A DNA stretch of 64,000 bases, from assembly GCA_034440575.1 (NCBI GenBank), contig JAOTOL010001240.1, positions 248,001 through 312,000 of the forward strand, written 5' to 3'. Positions 23,897-32,838 of this stretch are shown here, in pieces; within the stretch, counting starts at the first letter, position 1, and every line of letters starts with the position of its first letter. This DNA comes from Imbricaverruca yamaguchii (Eukaryota > Arthropoda > Thecostraca > Neoverrucidae). The notes beneath the pieces are model-generated. The model saw only the letters and a list, made by a program, of their open reading frames with translations, had not been told where the DNA came from and did not search any database. Both the position numbers and the translations under genes were made by a program.

Positions 23897-26800
23897 TATA
23901 TATATACATGATCAGGAATGTGTATGTGTAACATGTATAATCTATCTTTGGTTTGCCATATGTAGATCTATATTTTCACCATTATTCATGAATTATTGTA
24001 TGATATTCATATGTAATTCCACTCCATTTCGCTTCATAACCAGACCAGTAGACGTTCGTAATAGTATGTAAAGTCATGGGCGAACAGTGTGCCCAAACGC
24101 ACATCTAATTATCCAGCCATGGGAATATTTGATAAGGAAGGTGAGTACATGACAAACTACCTAAACATGTGGTTCAACTCGTATCAAAATCTAGAAATTT
24201 AAGTGGAAAATGGGCAGTTGGTCGGGGAGATATTCATGTAACTAGTATTTCGTTTTGTCGTATTGCATCTTTCGCTGCTTGTACTCAACTTCGTTGCAGC
24301 TCAATCACACCATTGAGGCTGATATGAAAACCCAGATGATACACTTTCAGTTTCAGCTTTTGTTGTCAGTGTCATAAAGCTAATTTTTAACTTTTGCGCC
24401 AGAATGAACTTCGGTGCCATGTTTTAATCTCCAAAAGGAGCTGAAGTTGAACATTGAAGTTAAAAAAGCAGGACGATTTCAGAGGAAAAAATCTTAGGTT
24501 TCTAAGATAGAGTTATAAAGTGTGTAGACTTAATAGTAGCCACGGGCCCATCTGGGCCCATGAAGGGATGACACCATAAGCCTGGATAATAGGATGATCG
24601 ACACCCTAACCAATACTTCGTCCTAAATTCCAAGGAAGCTGTCAGCCAGCATCCTTCCCACCCACACTGTCACCACCACCAACATCACATCTATCCTGCT
24701 CTTATTTAATGCTTTTCTAGTTGCAATCTCCATGAACTTCAGTATATTAGTTGTCTCATATGTTATATATATAAATTCCTTTTTGAAAATTGGTGTTACA
24801 TTTGCATTTTCCAATCTTGGTGTACTTCAGAGTACTCCATAGACCAGCTGAAAATGGCTCCTAGGGAACTGCTAAGACTTATGCACACTACTAGACCATA
24901 TCATATACATCATCCAGTCCAGCATCTTTATCAGGATGTATATATCACCTGCTATAACATCATCTTCAGTGGTTTATGATGCACCTGAGTTCCCTTTGTA
25001 AAAACTGATGAGAATTGCTTGCTTCGGGACTTGACTATATCACAATCATCAGCCACTATTTTACTATCTACCTCCAGTAGCCCTATGCTGTATTTTCTAG
25101 ACCTAAATGTTGAATAGCTAAAGGACCTCTTAGCATTGCCTGCTGAACATTCTCAAACTAATTTAAGTTCAGCCAATCCTTTAGATGTTCTAACCCATTA
25201 TTTCTGGCCATTCTATATGATTCTAGGTTTTCCACTCAGTCAGATCTAAAATGTTGCCCCAGGGGCGGGGATGGCCGAGTGGTTAAGGGTGGGGTGGGTA
25301 CCAAGGTCCCGGGTTCGACTCTAGCGCATCAGGACATTTCCAATCCGCGGCCCACCGGCAACAGTGTGGGCGGCGCCATTTGTGAATGTGCATAAAGTGT
25401 GTCGTGAACCAACCAATAAACAAAATGTTGCCCCATGGCTGTTGAAAATCTTAGCAACCCTGCTATTTAGTCCAATAGTCCTGGAATACCATTCTACACT
25501 TGCACTTACCCTCGGGAAGATAGATGGATGCACTCCCTTCTTCCTACTTTCTGCTTATCAACTTATCTTTCTGCTTAATGACTTATCAAAGCCCTGTACT
25601 CTTGTACAGAATAACAACGGTTCACTTGGGAAATTCAAGTGAATTTGCACCCTGCCCTGTATGCTGATGGTGTGTGCATGTAGAGTGGTGACAGAACAGG
25701 ACAGTGGTTGTAAATTGCTGATGATATTGCGAGGTGGAAGGCAAACATTTCCCTGCTGGGTGTAATTTTCCCACCGAAATGTGGTATTTTTAGGGTGCTG
25801 TTTGTTGCAGGTCCCAGCACTTGCAGAGACTTGTCGTGGGAAGCAATCTGACCTGATGGTAAAGGTTGCCAGTGTGCATTTGGTCGTGGTCTGCCAATGT
25901 ACGCTTGGTGTTCGGTCTGTTGTGTGGTTTTGATTTGTTCAGTTTTGGTTTGTTTGGTTTTGGTTTGTTCGGTTTGTTGGCTTTATGTGTGGCAATTCGA
26001 AAGCTTGAGTTTTATTTTACTGCAGCTGTGGAATGTCACTGTTTTTTTTAGACAGCCCGGGCAACTTTTGATTTATTTTTGCCTTGATATGCACGTGGGT
26101 CTGATCCCTAAGCCATAATTCCAGCAGAAAATTCCGCGAAGCTCATAACTGCCTGGATGCATGTTTCGTTTGTGCTTGGAACCGAAAACTCGACGTTTCC
26201 GATTAACCTGGGAATCAGCTACCAAAATTCCGATTTTGTATTTTGGTGCCAACAAGCACGTGGTTTTGTCAACTTGTATTGAATGGAGCTCTCAGGTCAT
26301 TGCTACATACACTTACAATTATTACAAGTGCACAATATTCAATTACATTTTAAATTATATGCAACTACAACGATATTTTTATTTCATTAATTGTGGGCGA
26401 TGCGCGACCAATGCAACAAAAAGACGACCCACCCCACGAAGTGTGCCAGATGACGTCCTGGAGATGCGCACCTGTAGAAAATTTGGGACCTCCCGAGGCT
26501 CGAACCGGCGTCCACGGCTGGAGCCCACGGTGTGCTGCCGCGTCTAACGCGTGCCCTGGGTCGGCAGCCGTCTAACGCGTGCCCTGGGTCGGCAGCCGTC
26601 TAACGGGTGCCCTGGTGCGGCAGCCGTCTAACGGGTGCCCTGGGTCGGCAGCCGTCTAACGCGTGCCCTGGGTCGGCAGCCGCCTAACGCGTGCCCTGCG
26701 TCTAACGCCTGCCCTGGGTCGGCAGCCGTCTAACGCGTGCCCTGGGTCGGCAGCCGTCTAACGCGTGCCCTGGGTCGGCAGCCGTCTAACGCGTGCCCTG

Positions 26801-29800
26801 GGTCGGCAGCCGTCTAACGCGTGCCCTGGTGCGGCAGCCGTCTAACGCGTGCCCTGGGTCGGCAGCCGTCTAACGCGTGCCCTGGGTCGGCAGCCGTCTA
26901 ACGCGTGCCCTGGGTCGGCAGCCGTCTAACGGGTGCCCTGGTGCGGCAGCCGTCTAACGCGTGCCCTGGTGCGGCAGCCGTCTAACGCGTGCCCTGGGTC
27001 GGCAGCCGTCTTACGCGTGCCCTGGTGCGGCAGCCGTCTGACGCGTGCCCTGGTGTGGCAGCCGTCTGACGCGTGCCCTGGTGCGGCAGCCGTCTAACGC
27101 GTGCCCTGGGTCGGCAGCCGTCTAACGGGTGCCCTGGTGCGGCAGCCCTCTATGGTGCGGCAGCCGTTTTACGCCTGGCGCGGCAGATGTCTAGCGCGTG
27201 CCCTGGTGCGGCAGCCGTCTGACGCGTGCCCTGGTCTGACGCCCTGCCTTGGTGCGGCAGCCGTCTGGCGCGTGCCCTGGGTCGGCAGCCGTCTAACGCG
27301 TGCCCTGGTGCGGCAGCCGTCTAACGCGTGCCCTGGTCTGACGCCCTGCTCTGGTGCGGCAGCCGCACCTGCTGTCGTGCCACGTGAGCGCCGACGCCGC
27401 CTTCTGGGCCGTGTGCGGCGACGCGCTGGAGGGCGGCGCGCTGCGGCTGCGCGAGCGGCTGGCGCCGTACCGACGCGCCGTGCTGGCCGAGCCCGCCTCG
27501 TCGGAGGAGCTGCGCGCGCTGGCCGTCCACCTGACCAATCAGGTAGGCGGGCCGGCGGTGGGTTGCCCGTCTCGCAATCGGAGGGTCGTGGGTTCGAGTC
27601 TCGACTGGAGCTGTGCTCTTCGCCGGCGACCGATCGGCGTTGGAGGTTGGCGACGCTACACGACTCAACGGTCGATGTGTCGTGTAGCCAATAACCAACC
27701 GCCGATCAGGTGCGGTGGGGGGTGGTGTGTCAGGTTAGGTAGCGGATGGTGTGTTAGGTAATGTGGTGGGTGGTGTGTCAGGTTAGGTAGCGGATGGTGT
27801 GTTAGGTAATGTGGTGGGTGGTGTGTCAGGTTAGGTAGCGGATGGTGTGTCAGGTGAGGTGGCGGATGGTGTGTCAGGTTAGGTAGCGGATGGTGTGTTA
27901 GGTAAGGTAGCGGGTGGTGCATCAGGTGGTTTACGTCGCTTCCTAGTTGGGTCGTTGTGTAAGGGCGGTTTTGAATCGCGTTCCGACATGGTTTGCATGT
28001 ATTCCAACGTGACTGTGGTCCATGCGCGACGTGGTTTGTTTCATTCTTGTTTTGGGTGTAGTTCGGGTGCTTGCCGCGTCCTTTACCGGGAAGTGTTGTG
28101 GACCGCGACCAGAGCCGCAGCCATGGGGGTGCCCGCAGCCCGCCTCCCCTCAGGAACCGAAAATACGCAGTATCAAGCCACGAGTTTAACACAGAAATCC
28201 AACTTTCTGATTCTTTCAGAAGTCCAAATTCGCTTCGCACGCCGAGAGTTTTCTTTTCTTCATGTATTTTTTTTCGGGCCCCTCAAGAAAACCCTGACTG
28301 CGACACCGGCCACGACTGCTTCATGGGATGCGAAGCGGATGCTGAACTGGGCAGGCGCTTGATGTGGGCAAAGCTGGAGATCTCCCGCCAAGCCGGGGAG
28401 GGGTCGAACGGTTCCAGATTGAATCGGGAAGATGACAAGTTGACAGCGTAACGAGCCAGGGCTCCGCCCCCCGCCCCCCACTCCCGACTCACCACTGATC
28501 TCTAGCCGCGGGTGCAGTCATCAAACGTGGCATTTCAGCCGAGGTTGACGCTACCGCGTAGTGCGTGAGGCAGCAACACCGGTCGCGTGTTATTGTGCTG
28601 TGCTGGCGTTGCATGTAAAGGGCGGCTGTACCCATCTGTTGTGCTGCGTGCCTGCGCCCGCGACTTGAGGAACAACATGTGGTGATGGGCCGGAGAAACT
28701 AGAACTCGTGCCGCTCCAACAGAGGATATCAATGGTATGCAAACCCAACTATCGCGGTGGCTTATGCGTTTTCTTGTTCTTTTTTTGTGTTTCGTTATTG
28801 TTTTATTCATTTTTGTTCCTGGTTTATTTCATTGTTTTGCTCTTATTTTGCTATTGCTGTTGGCTTGTCCCTGGTGTGTTCCTTTGCTCATTGCTGTGTG
28901 TTTTGCGGTTGGTTATTCTCGCGGTATTTCAGCTGCGGTCGGCCGACGTTCCCGTGTTCCCGCTGCCGGTGGCTGCTGGCGCGGCAGTGCCATCTGCGGA
29001 GAGCTCGTCAAATTTCGACTTCCTGTCCGCATCGGCAGATGGCACGGAGGAGGCGGCCGTTGACAGCTACCCAGCCGACATGAGCCACGGTATGGCGAAT
29101 TCGCACTTTAAGCAACGCAGCGTGACATTTGCCGTGGCATGCGAACGCTTGTGAAACGATTCGTTTGTTCGAAGGCTTATCTTCTTATCTCCAAGGACTT
29201 GAGTATTATGAATATATTTCCGATGCGCCCCTAAACCCCAATAACTAACTATGAATATATTTCGTTTCAATTTACGCTACGAACGGATGTTTGAACACCG
29301 CATTTGTTCACTCTTGTTATTAGTTCACTCTTCACTCAAGTGCTTTCTTCCCTAGTCTGTTTTCCCGCTAGCATTATCCCCTCTGTATTCCCTTTCGCTG
29401 GCCGTTCCCGGTCCCCTTACCCATCCCCGTACCGAGTACCATTCTTACCCATTACCATTAACCAGTACCCTTTCTCTTATCTGGTTCCCTCCTATTCACG
29501 TGGGGAGGGGCACGAGTAGTCTAGGGATATTGATCGATTATTTGGACTTAAGGGCGCGCCAACAACAAAATTATTTACCCCCTATTTTGGGGATAAGTTG
29601 CTCGTCTTACAATTGAAAGGCTGTGGGTTCGAGTCTCACCTGTCGCTACTCCTCGCCCGCGACCAATCGGCGTGAGAGATTGGCGGCGCTACATGACTCA
29701 ACGGTCGATGTGTCGTAAAACCAATAACCAACCAACCAACTTATTCAACTGGTCTCTTATCCAATCCCCTTCCACTTCCCCAGTAAACTTGGCATTACCT

Positions 29801-32038
29801 GGTCATCTTACCCGCTCCCTTCCCCAGTCCCCAGCTAAATTCCCTTTCTCCAGTTCCTTCATACAGTTCCCTCTTTCCCTCACCCGATCCCTTCCCCGTT
29901 CGCTTTAGCATTATCCGGTCTTTTCCATGGTTCTCAGTCCCCTTACTCTTCTCCATTCCCTTCGCTCGATCCCCTACCTGGTCCTCTCTCCCAGTCACTT
30001 CACTGGGGCCCTCTTCCACTTATCCGGTCCGGTCTCCCTGCCTTGTCCCCTCCTCCGCCCCTCTCCCCCTCTTCCTCAGTCGCATTCCACTTACTGTCAC
30101 CCAGTCTGCTTCTAGCTCCCCTCACCCAAGTAGTCCCAAGTGACCCTTGATGTCGACGCGCCCCTAAACTCCAATCCACCACCACCACCACCTCACCCGG
30201 TCCCCTGCAAGTGCGCGAACTGTGTGGATGGCACGCTGCAGCACCGAACGCAAGATAGCAAACTACGCATGCAGAAGACGAAAATGTCAAGTGTCCAGCA
30301 TCTTGTCATGAGGGACTCTCGCTGACCGCCGCCGCAGCTCTCCTCTCGTGTCGCCGGGGACTGGAGAAGAGACCATGGAAGCGGACCTGGGAAAGGGACC
30401 GGGCGGGAACGTAGCAAGGAGATCGGGGGAGGAATATGGAAACGGGACGGAAATGGAATAAGGAGGATCGGGTAGTGTCCATACGAGGGAGACCGGAATG
30501 GGTCTGGAAGTCATGCCGGGAGAATGGCTCCAGAGAAGGAACCCGTAGAAGCAAACTGTGGGTGGGGAGGAATGTTGACCAAAGATGGCACAGTGTATGG
30601 GAAGACGGAAAGGGATTTGGGAAGCAGATGTGCAAGGGGACCACAGAAGGGAATCGGAGAATGGAACTGGAGAAGGACGTGTTTAAGTCTGTGTGTTATA
30701 ATTTTATAACCAGTGTGTTATAATTTTGCACCCCCGAAAGGGCATCACACGTTGATAGCCATGAATGAGTGCCCGAGTTGTATGGCCATTCGTACCGCGG
30801 GAGCAATTTTGGCGGTCAAAACCGCTTCGCTCAACCCACCACTCGCAATGGTTGTCGGTGCTGGCGAAGAACCGGGGACAAGTAGCCTAGGAGTAAGTCG
30901 CTCGCCTCACAATCGAAAGGTTGTGGGTTCGAATCTCACCTGTCGCTACTCTTCGCCCGCGACCAATCGGTGTGAGAGATTGGCGACGCTATATGACTCA
31001 ACGGTCGATGTGTCGTAAAAACCAATAACCAACCAATAACCAAATGGGGAAGAATCCCTGCCCACTCGGCGCTCGTACAGTAGTTGGGCCGACCACCGCA
31101 CTGGCGCCATTTCCCGGCATTACGCCATTTTTGTTGTGCGTGTTTCAACTCTGCTGGTGCAACTGCCCTTCTGGAATGCACGCTGAAGCACCCTGGCCTT
31201 TCAATTGACGCACAACATAGTTGAAGAGTGTTCGTTGGTGAGATTTTGAGCAAAGTTAATCAGCTTTTTGGCAAACATATGAATGCACCTCCACTCGAGT
31301 TCTGGGGATGTTTGTGCATGTTGCCATTTTGGGGAAGTAAGCCGGGATGACATTTCTGATTTTGGTGTTCTTTAAAATAAAGTAAAGTTTGAAGTTTGCT
31401 TGATGTTCTTTGACATCAAAATGGTGTCTTTCAAAAATATCGCAACGCAAAATGTTCGGCTTCTTGTGTAGTTAAGTCGTCTTAACCTACCATCATTGCG
31501 ATGAGGGTGAAACACAAGAATGAACAAAGTGAGCAAGCCACAGCGTGGTAAGTGGATCAGCCACTGTACCGAGTCCCAGGTGGGGAAGCATTCTTCGCCT
31601 TCATCGACAACCATTGCGAGCGGTGAACTGAGCGGATCGGCTCGGACAGCCAAAGTTGCTCCCGCGGGACGCACGCTTTCACAGCGCGGGCACCAATTCG
31701 CGACCCTGACGTGCACGCGCGTGGACCCCGTTTCGGAGGTGCAAGATGATGGCAAAGAACGATCGAGCGAATGGCGGGGATCGTGCGGGGCGGCGATGCG
31801 AGAGCTGCACGGGTGCGTTCGCAATCCGGGCTGGCCGCGTCTGAGCTTCGTCGTCTGTCCGCCAGGCGGCAGGTGGGTCGACTCGACGCTGCGCAAGATG
31901 GCCGCCGCCGGCGTCCCGTTCTGCGTGCTGCTGGACGAGTCCACTCTGCAGACGGGGGTGTGTCGGCTGTGGTCGCGCGACACGACGCTGTGCCAGCAGC
32001 TGCACGTGTCACAGGTCGTCGACGTCGACGCCCGGTGA
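20544..32038 (+). CDS. POLG2: mitochondrial DNA polymerase gamma accessory subunit (join 20544..20769, 23281..23663, 27363..27542, 28933..29089, 31866..32038)
   Basis: The five exons total 1119 nt (372 residues plus stop), near the size of insect homologues and shorter than the human protein. POLG2 is the processivity subunit of the mitochondrial replicase, built on a class II aminoacyl-tRNA-synthetase fold without charging activity. Matches recalled from the family: exon 1 LVRHGYL...PLGLALMRN; exon 2 [20 protein letters not shown] (human equivalent has LQWWRKF); exon 3 [11 protein letters not shown], opening the anticodon-binding-like domain; exon 4 [12 protein letters not shown]; exon 5 [16 protein letters not shown] and LWSRDTT near the C-terminus. 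Intron phases are 1, 0, 0, 1. An in-frame TGA at 20490 precedes the ATG with no intervening ATG, and the Arg-bearing N-terminus suits a mitochondrial presequence. Exon 4 adds an acidic Ser-rich loop (about residues 276-312). The exon 1 donor and exon 5 acceptor are the least certain joins. Confidence 0.88.
20705..20940. repeat. about 62-bp minisatellite across the POLG2 exon 1 / intron 1 boundary
   Basis: Four units contain CCAACTCAAATGACGTCACTG. Three also contain a GGTGGACGGACAGATCGGAG-type block. The first unit lies in the exon and supplies the donor. The second repeats the donor (GGAG|GTGGGT) but is preceded by an in-frame TAA. In the third the GT is lost (GGAGAAGGG). Confidence 0.88.
21047..21102. 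repeat. (TA)n microsatellite
   Basis: An uninterrupted TA run in POLG2 intron 1. Confidence 0.98.
21412..21468 (+). mobile_element. fragment with the shared SINE tail domain
   Basis: CCCGCGACCAATCTGCGTGA, then GGTTGGCGACGCTGCAG and TGCGTCGTAAAAG match the tail of families B and C. The tRNA-like head is not clear. It lies in intron 1. Confidence 0.65.
22291..22643 (-). mobile_element. SINE family A interrupted by a SINE B, with 14-bp TSD
   Basis: The body runs from the 3' end (GGTTCACGACGCACCG) to the head (CCTTAGCCACTCGG). The last head bases (ACTCGGCCATCGCC) continue after the nested SINE B. Flanks are CTGCGTTGTCGACG at 22277-22290 and CTGCGTCGTCGACG at 22644-22657. Confidence 0.9.
22463..22623 (+). 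mobile_element. SINE family B (tRNA-Met/Val-like head) nested in SINE A
   Basis: Head GGGACGAGTAGCCTAGGAGT ... GTCTCACAATCGAAAG with B box GGGTTCGAGTCTCAC. A conserved body GACCAATCGGCGTGAGAG follows, then tail GTCGTAAAACCAATAACC. Flanked by CACTCGG at 22456-22462 and 22624-22630, which proves insertion into an existing SINE A. Confidence 0.92.
22857..23029. mobile_element. perfect foldback element, 63-bp arms
   Basis: The arm at 22858-22920 is the exact reverse complement of 22967-23029, with a 46-bp loop that holds a repeated AGTAATATAGCA. ACATTG occurs at 22851-22856 and 23030-23035, a possible TSD. It lies in POLG2 intron 1. Confidence 0.9.
23152..23288. repeat. triplicated splice-acceptor segment before POLG2 exon 2
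   Basis: CACACGTGTTCCGCGCTTCA plus GAAGTGG occurs three times (about 23152, 23223 and 23262) with minor changes. The third copy is used as the acceptor in this model. The first also has CAG in the correct phase with open frame downstream. Confidence 0.85.
23281..23663 (+). CDS. POLG2: POLG2 exon 2
   Basis: Acceptor CGCGCTTCAG, donor CCA|GTAAGT, phases 1 to 0. Encodes residues 76-203, the bulk of the synthetase-like core including [14 protein letters not shown]. Two further copies of the acceptor sequence lie just upstream. Confidence 0.85.
23726..23893. repeat. interrupted (AT)n microsatellite
   Basis: Two AT runs are separated by a T-rich stretch, just inside POLG2 intron 2 (donor at 23664). 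Confidence 0.97.
24620..25640 (-). pseudogene. degenerate CR1/Rex1-like LINE reverse-transcriptase fragment
   Basis: Read on the minus strand, broken frames give [18 protein letters not shown], then after stops [10 protein letters not shown]. These are landmarks of the linker and early reverse-transcriptase region of CR1-type LINEs. Many stops and frameshifts show it is long dead. The clade name rests on motif memory. A SINE A at 25262-25421 splits it. Confidence 0.7.
25262..25421 (+). mobile_element. SINE family A in POLG2 intron 2, 14-bp TSD
   Basis: GGGCGGGGATGGCCGAGTGG head, B box GGGTTCGACTC and tail GTCGTGAACCAACCAATAAA. The duplication AAAATGTTGCCCCA is present at 25248-25261 and 25422-25435. 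Confidence 0.93.
25645..26535. other. intron 2 sequence without recognised features
   Basis: AT- to T-rich intron; GTTTTGGTTTGTT-like simple sequence lies near 25935-25980. Confidence 0.45.
26540..27362. repeat. 28-bp minisatellite ending in the POLG2 exon 3 acceptor
   Basis: About 29 units of CCGTCTAACGCGTGCCCTGG followed by GTCGGCAG or TGCGGCAG. The last unit ends CTGGTGCGGCAG at 27362 and the exon begins CCGCACCTG, so the functional acceptor is itself a unit boundary. Nearly every unit offers the same GCAG|CCG. Confidence 0.95.
27363..27542 (+). CDS. POLG2: POLG2 exon 3
   Basis: Acceptor GGTGCGGCAG, donor CAG|GTAGGC, exactly 60 codons, phase 0 at both ends. Encodes [13 protein letters not shown] through ALAVHLTNQ, the link from the core to the C-terminal domain. 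Confidence 0.88.
27545..27704 (+). mobile_element. SINE family B at the POLG2 exon 3 donor, 7-bp TSD
   Basis: Diverged head (TTGCCCGTCTCGCAATCGGA, B box GGGTTCGAGTCTCG), body GACCGATCGGCGTTGGAGGT and tail CCAATAACCAACC. ATCAGGT flanks it at 27538-27544 and 27705-27711. The left copy spans the exon/intron junction (ATCAG|GT). Confidence 0.85.
27712..27925. repeat. about 26-bp tandem repeat in POLG2 intron 3
   Basis: Units of GGATGGTGTGTCAGGTTAGGT with GTAATGTGG and GTAAGGTAGCG variants directly follow the SINE B. Confidence 0.88.
27930..28930. other. intron 3 remainder
   Basis: No feature recognised apart from a T-rich tract (about 28765-28860) leading to the exon 4 acceptor. Confidence 0.4.
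28933..29089 (+). CDS. POLG2: POLG2 exon 4
   Basis: A pyrimidine-containing acceptor (GGTATTTCAG) precedes [12 protein letters not shown], the expected continuation of the anticodon-binding-like fold. An acidic Ser-rich insertion follows. Donor CACG|GTATGG, phase 1. Confidence 0.75.
29221..29249 (+). mobile_element. 29-bp LINE-tail micro-insertion with 14-bp TSD
   Basis: The insert is just CGATGCGCCCCTAAACCCCA plus ATAACTAAC. It is bounded by a perfect TATGAATATATTTC at 29207-29220 and 29250-29263. It is the shortest clear case in the window, in POLG2 intron 4. Confidence 0.88.
29507..29740 (+). mobile_element. SINE family B split by a 60-bp micro-insertion
   Basis: The head CACGAGTAGTCTAGG is separated from GATAAGTTGCTCGTC by an insert at 29530-29589, with GGGATA on both sides (29524-29529 and 29590-29595). 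The insert carries TTAAGGGCGCGCC, a minus-sense relative of the LINE tail. Body and tail of SINE B are intact. Confidence 0.85.
29745..30760. other. intron 4, pyrimidine-rich then purine-rich, no gene
   Basis: About 29745-30115 is strongly C/T-rich with repeated TTCCC phrases. About 30360-30680 is G/A-rich. A LINE-tail fragment (GTCGACGCGCCCCTAAACTC) is at 30150-30169. Confidence 0.5.
30763..31108 (+). repeat. unidentified dispersed repeat, plus copy (split by a SINE B)
   Basis: Its translation [17 protein letters not shown] and PPLAMVV is closely mirrored by the minus-strand copy at 31530-31712 ([24 protein letters not shown]). Similarity resumes after the SINE. The parent element is not recognised. 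Confidence 0.7.
30872..31048 (+). mobile_element. SINE family B in POLG2 intron 4
   Basis: Typical head, body and tail; GAAGAA flanks it at 30866-30871 and 31049-31054. The inverted sister repeat at 31.5 kb lacks the SINE and shows the pre-insertion sequence. Confidence 0.88.
31530..31712 (-). repeat. unidentified dispersed repeat, minus copy
   Basis: Reverse-complement relative of 30763-31108 (excluding the SINE). It ends about 150 bp before POLG2 exon 5 and accounts for most of the open frame upstream of that exon. Confidence 0.7.
31866..32038 (+). CDS. POLG2: POLG2 exon 5 (terminal)
   Basis: Acceptor TCGTCTGTCCGCCAG, phase 1, joins to a Gly codon. The exon encodes [20 protein letters not shown] and ends [12 protein letters not shown] with TGA at 32036-32038. 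The conserved LWSRDTT is residues 350-356. Confidence 0.82.
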
Positions 32039-32105
32039 TGGGCGTCGACGATAGGGGCCACAGTCACGGGTTGTTCACGTTCAGGTGTGGCAGGGTTTAG
32101 GCCAG

Positions 32106-32142
32106 GTCAGCAGGCGTCATGTCTGACATGACGCCTGCTGAC
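32106..32142. other. perfect 18-bp-arm hairpin followed by (ATGAC)n, POLG2 3' UTR
   Basis: GTCAGCAGGCGTCATGTC and its exact reverse complement are separated by one T, then a short ATGAC array follows. It starts 68 bp after the POLG2 stop codon, so it would form a very stable stem in the mRNA. There is no U-tract suggesting a terminator. Confidence 0.85.
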
Positions 32143-32215
32143 ATGACATGACATGACATGACATGTCTGAGACCAATGTCACTAACGTCGCAAGCTGTGT
32201 AAACGCACTGAATCT

Positions 32216-32381
32216 GGGGGACGAGTAGCCGAGTGGTAAGTTGCTCGTCTCACAATCGAAGGGTTGTGGGTTCTATTCTCACCTGGCGCTACTCTTCGCC
32301 CGCGACCAATCAGCGTGAGATACTGGCGACGCTACATGACTCAACGGTCGATGTGTCGTAAAACCAGTAACCAACCAACCA
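32216..32381 (+). mobile_element. SINE family B in left arm of the MITE
   Basis: Flanked by CACTGAATCT (32206-32215) and CACTGAATTT (32382-32391). Typical head, GACCAATCAGCGTGAGATAC body and GTAAAACCAGTAACC tail. Confidence 0.9.
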
Positions 32382-32588
32382 CACTGAATTTGGTGTGAAT
32401 ACACCTTCAGGTAATCTTGTTAAATTGTATTTAAGTTTATATCATGTATTTAATTGATTATACCTAGTCGTGTTTCATATTGAAATCAGCAACAACTCAG
32501 TGGCAGTCAGGTGATGGTGACTTAAATACCTTGCTGATATAAAGAATGTGTGAGGGATAATACTTGAAGATTACCTAAAGGTGTATTC

Positions 32589-32630
32589 GCTGCATGATCT
32601 CTGCAGTCGATGCGCCCCTAAACCCCCAAT
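32589..32630 (+). mobile_element. 42-bp LINE-tail micro-insertion in the MITE
   Basis: Ends GATGCGCCCCTAAACCCCCA. Flanked by TAAAGGTGTATTC (32576-32588 and 32630-32642), with one base of overlap ambiguity. Confidence 0.85.
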
Positions 32631-32677
32631 AAAGGTGTATTCACACCAAATTTGGTATAAATACACAGCTTGTGATG

Positions 32678-32838
32678 AGGGGATGAGTAGCATGTGGTAA
32701 GTTGCTCGTCTCACAATCTAAAGGTTGTGGGTTCTATTCTCACCTGGCGCTAGTTTTCGCCAGCGGCCAATCGACGTGAGAGATTGGCGATGCTACATGA
32801 CTCAACGGTCGAAGTGTCGTAAAACCAATATCCAGCCG
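32678..32838 (+). mobile_element. SINE family B in right arm of the MITE
   Basis: Flanked by ACAGCTTGTGATG (32665-32677) and ACAGCTTGCGATG (32839-32851). Somewhat diverged head (GATGAGTAGCATGTGG). Confidence 0.9.

Noticed and set aside
31520..31865. Upstream part of the long frame ending in POLG2 exon 5
   Set aside because: Most of it overlaps a dispersed repeat on the other strand, and the acceptor at 31865 gives the phase needed by exon 4 and a better pyrimidine tract. An extended exon from 31803 or 31746 cannot be fully excluded.
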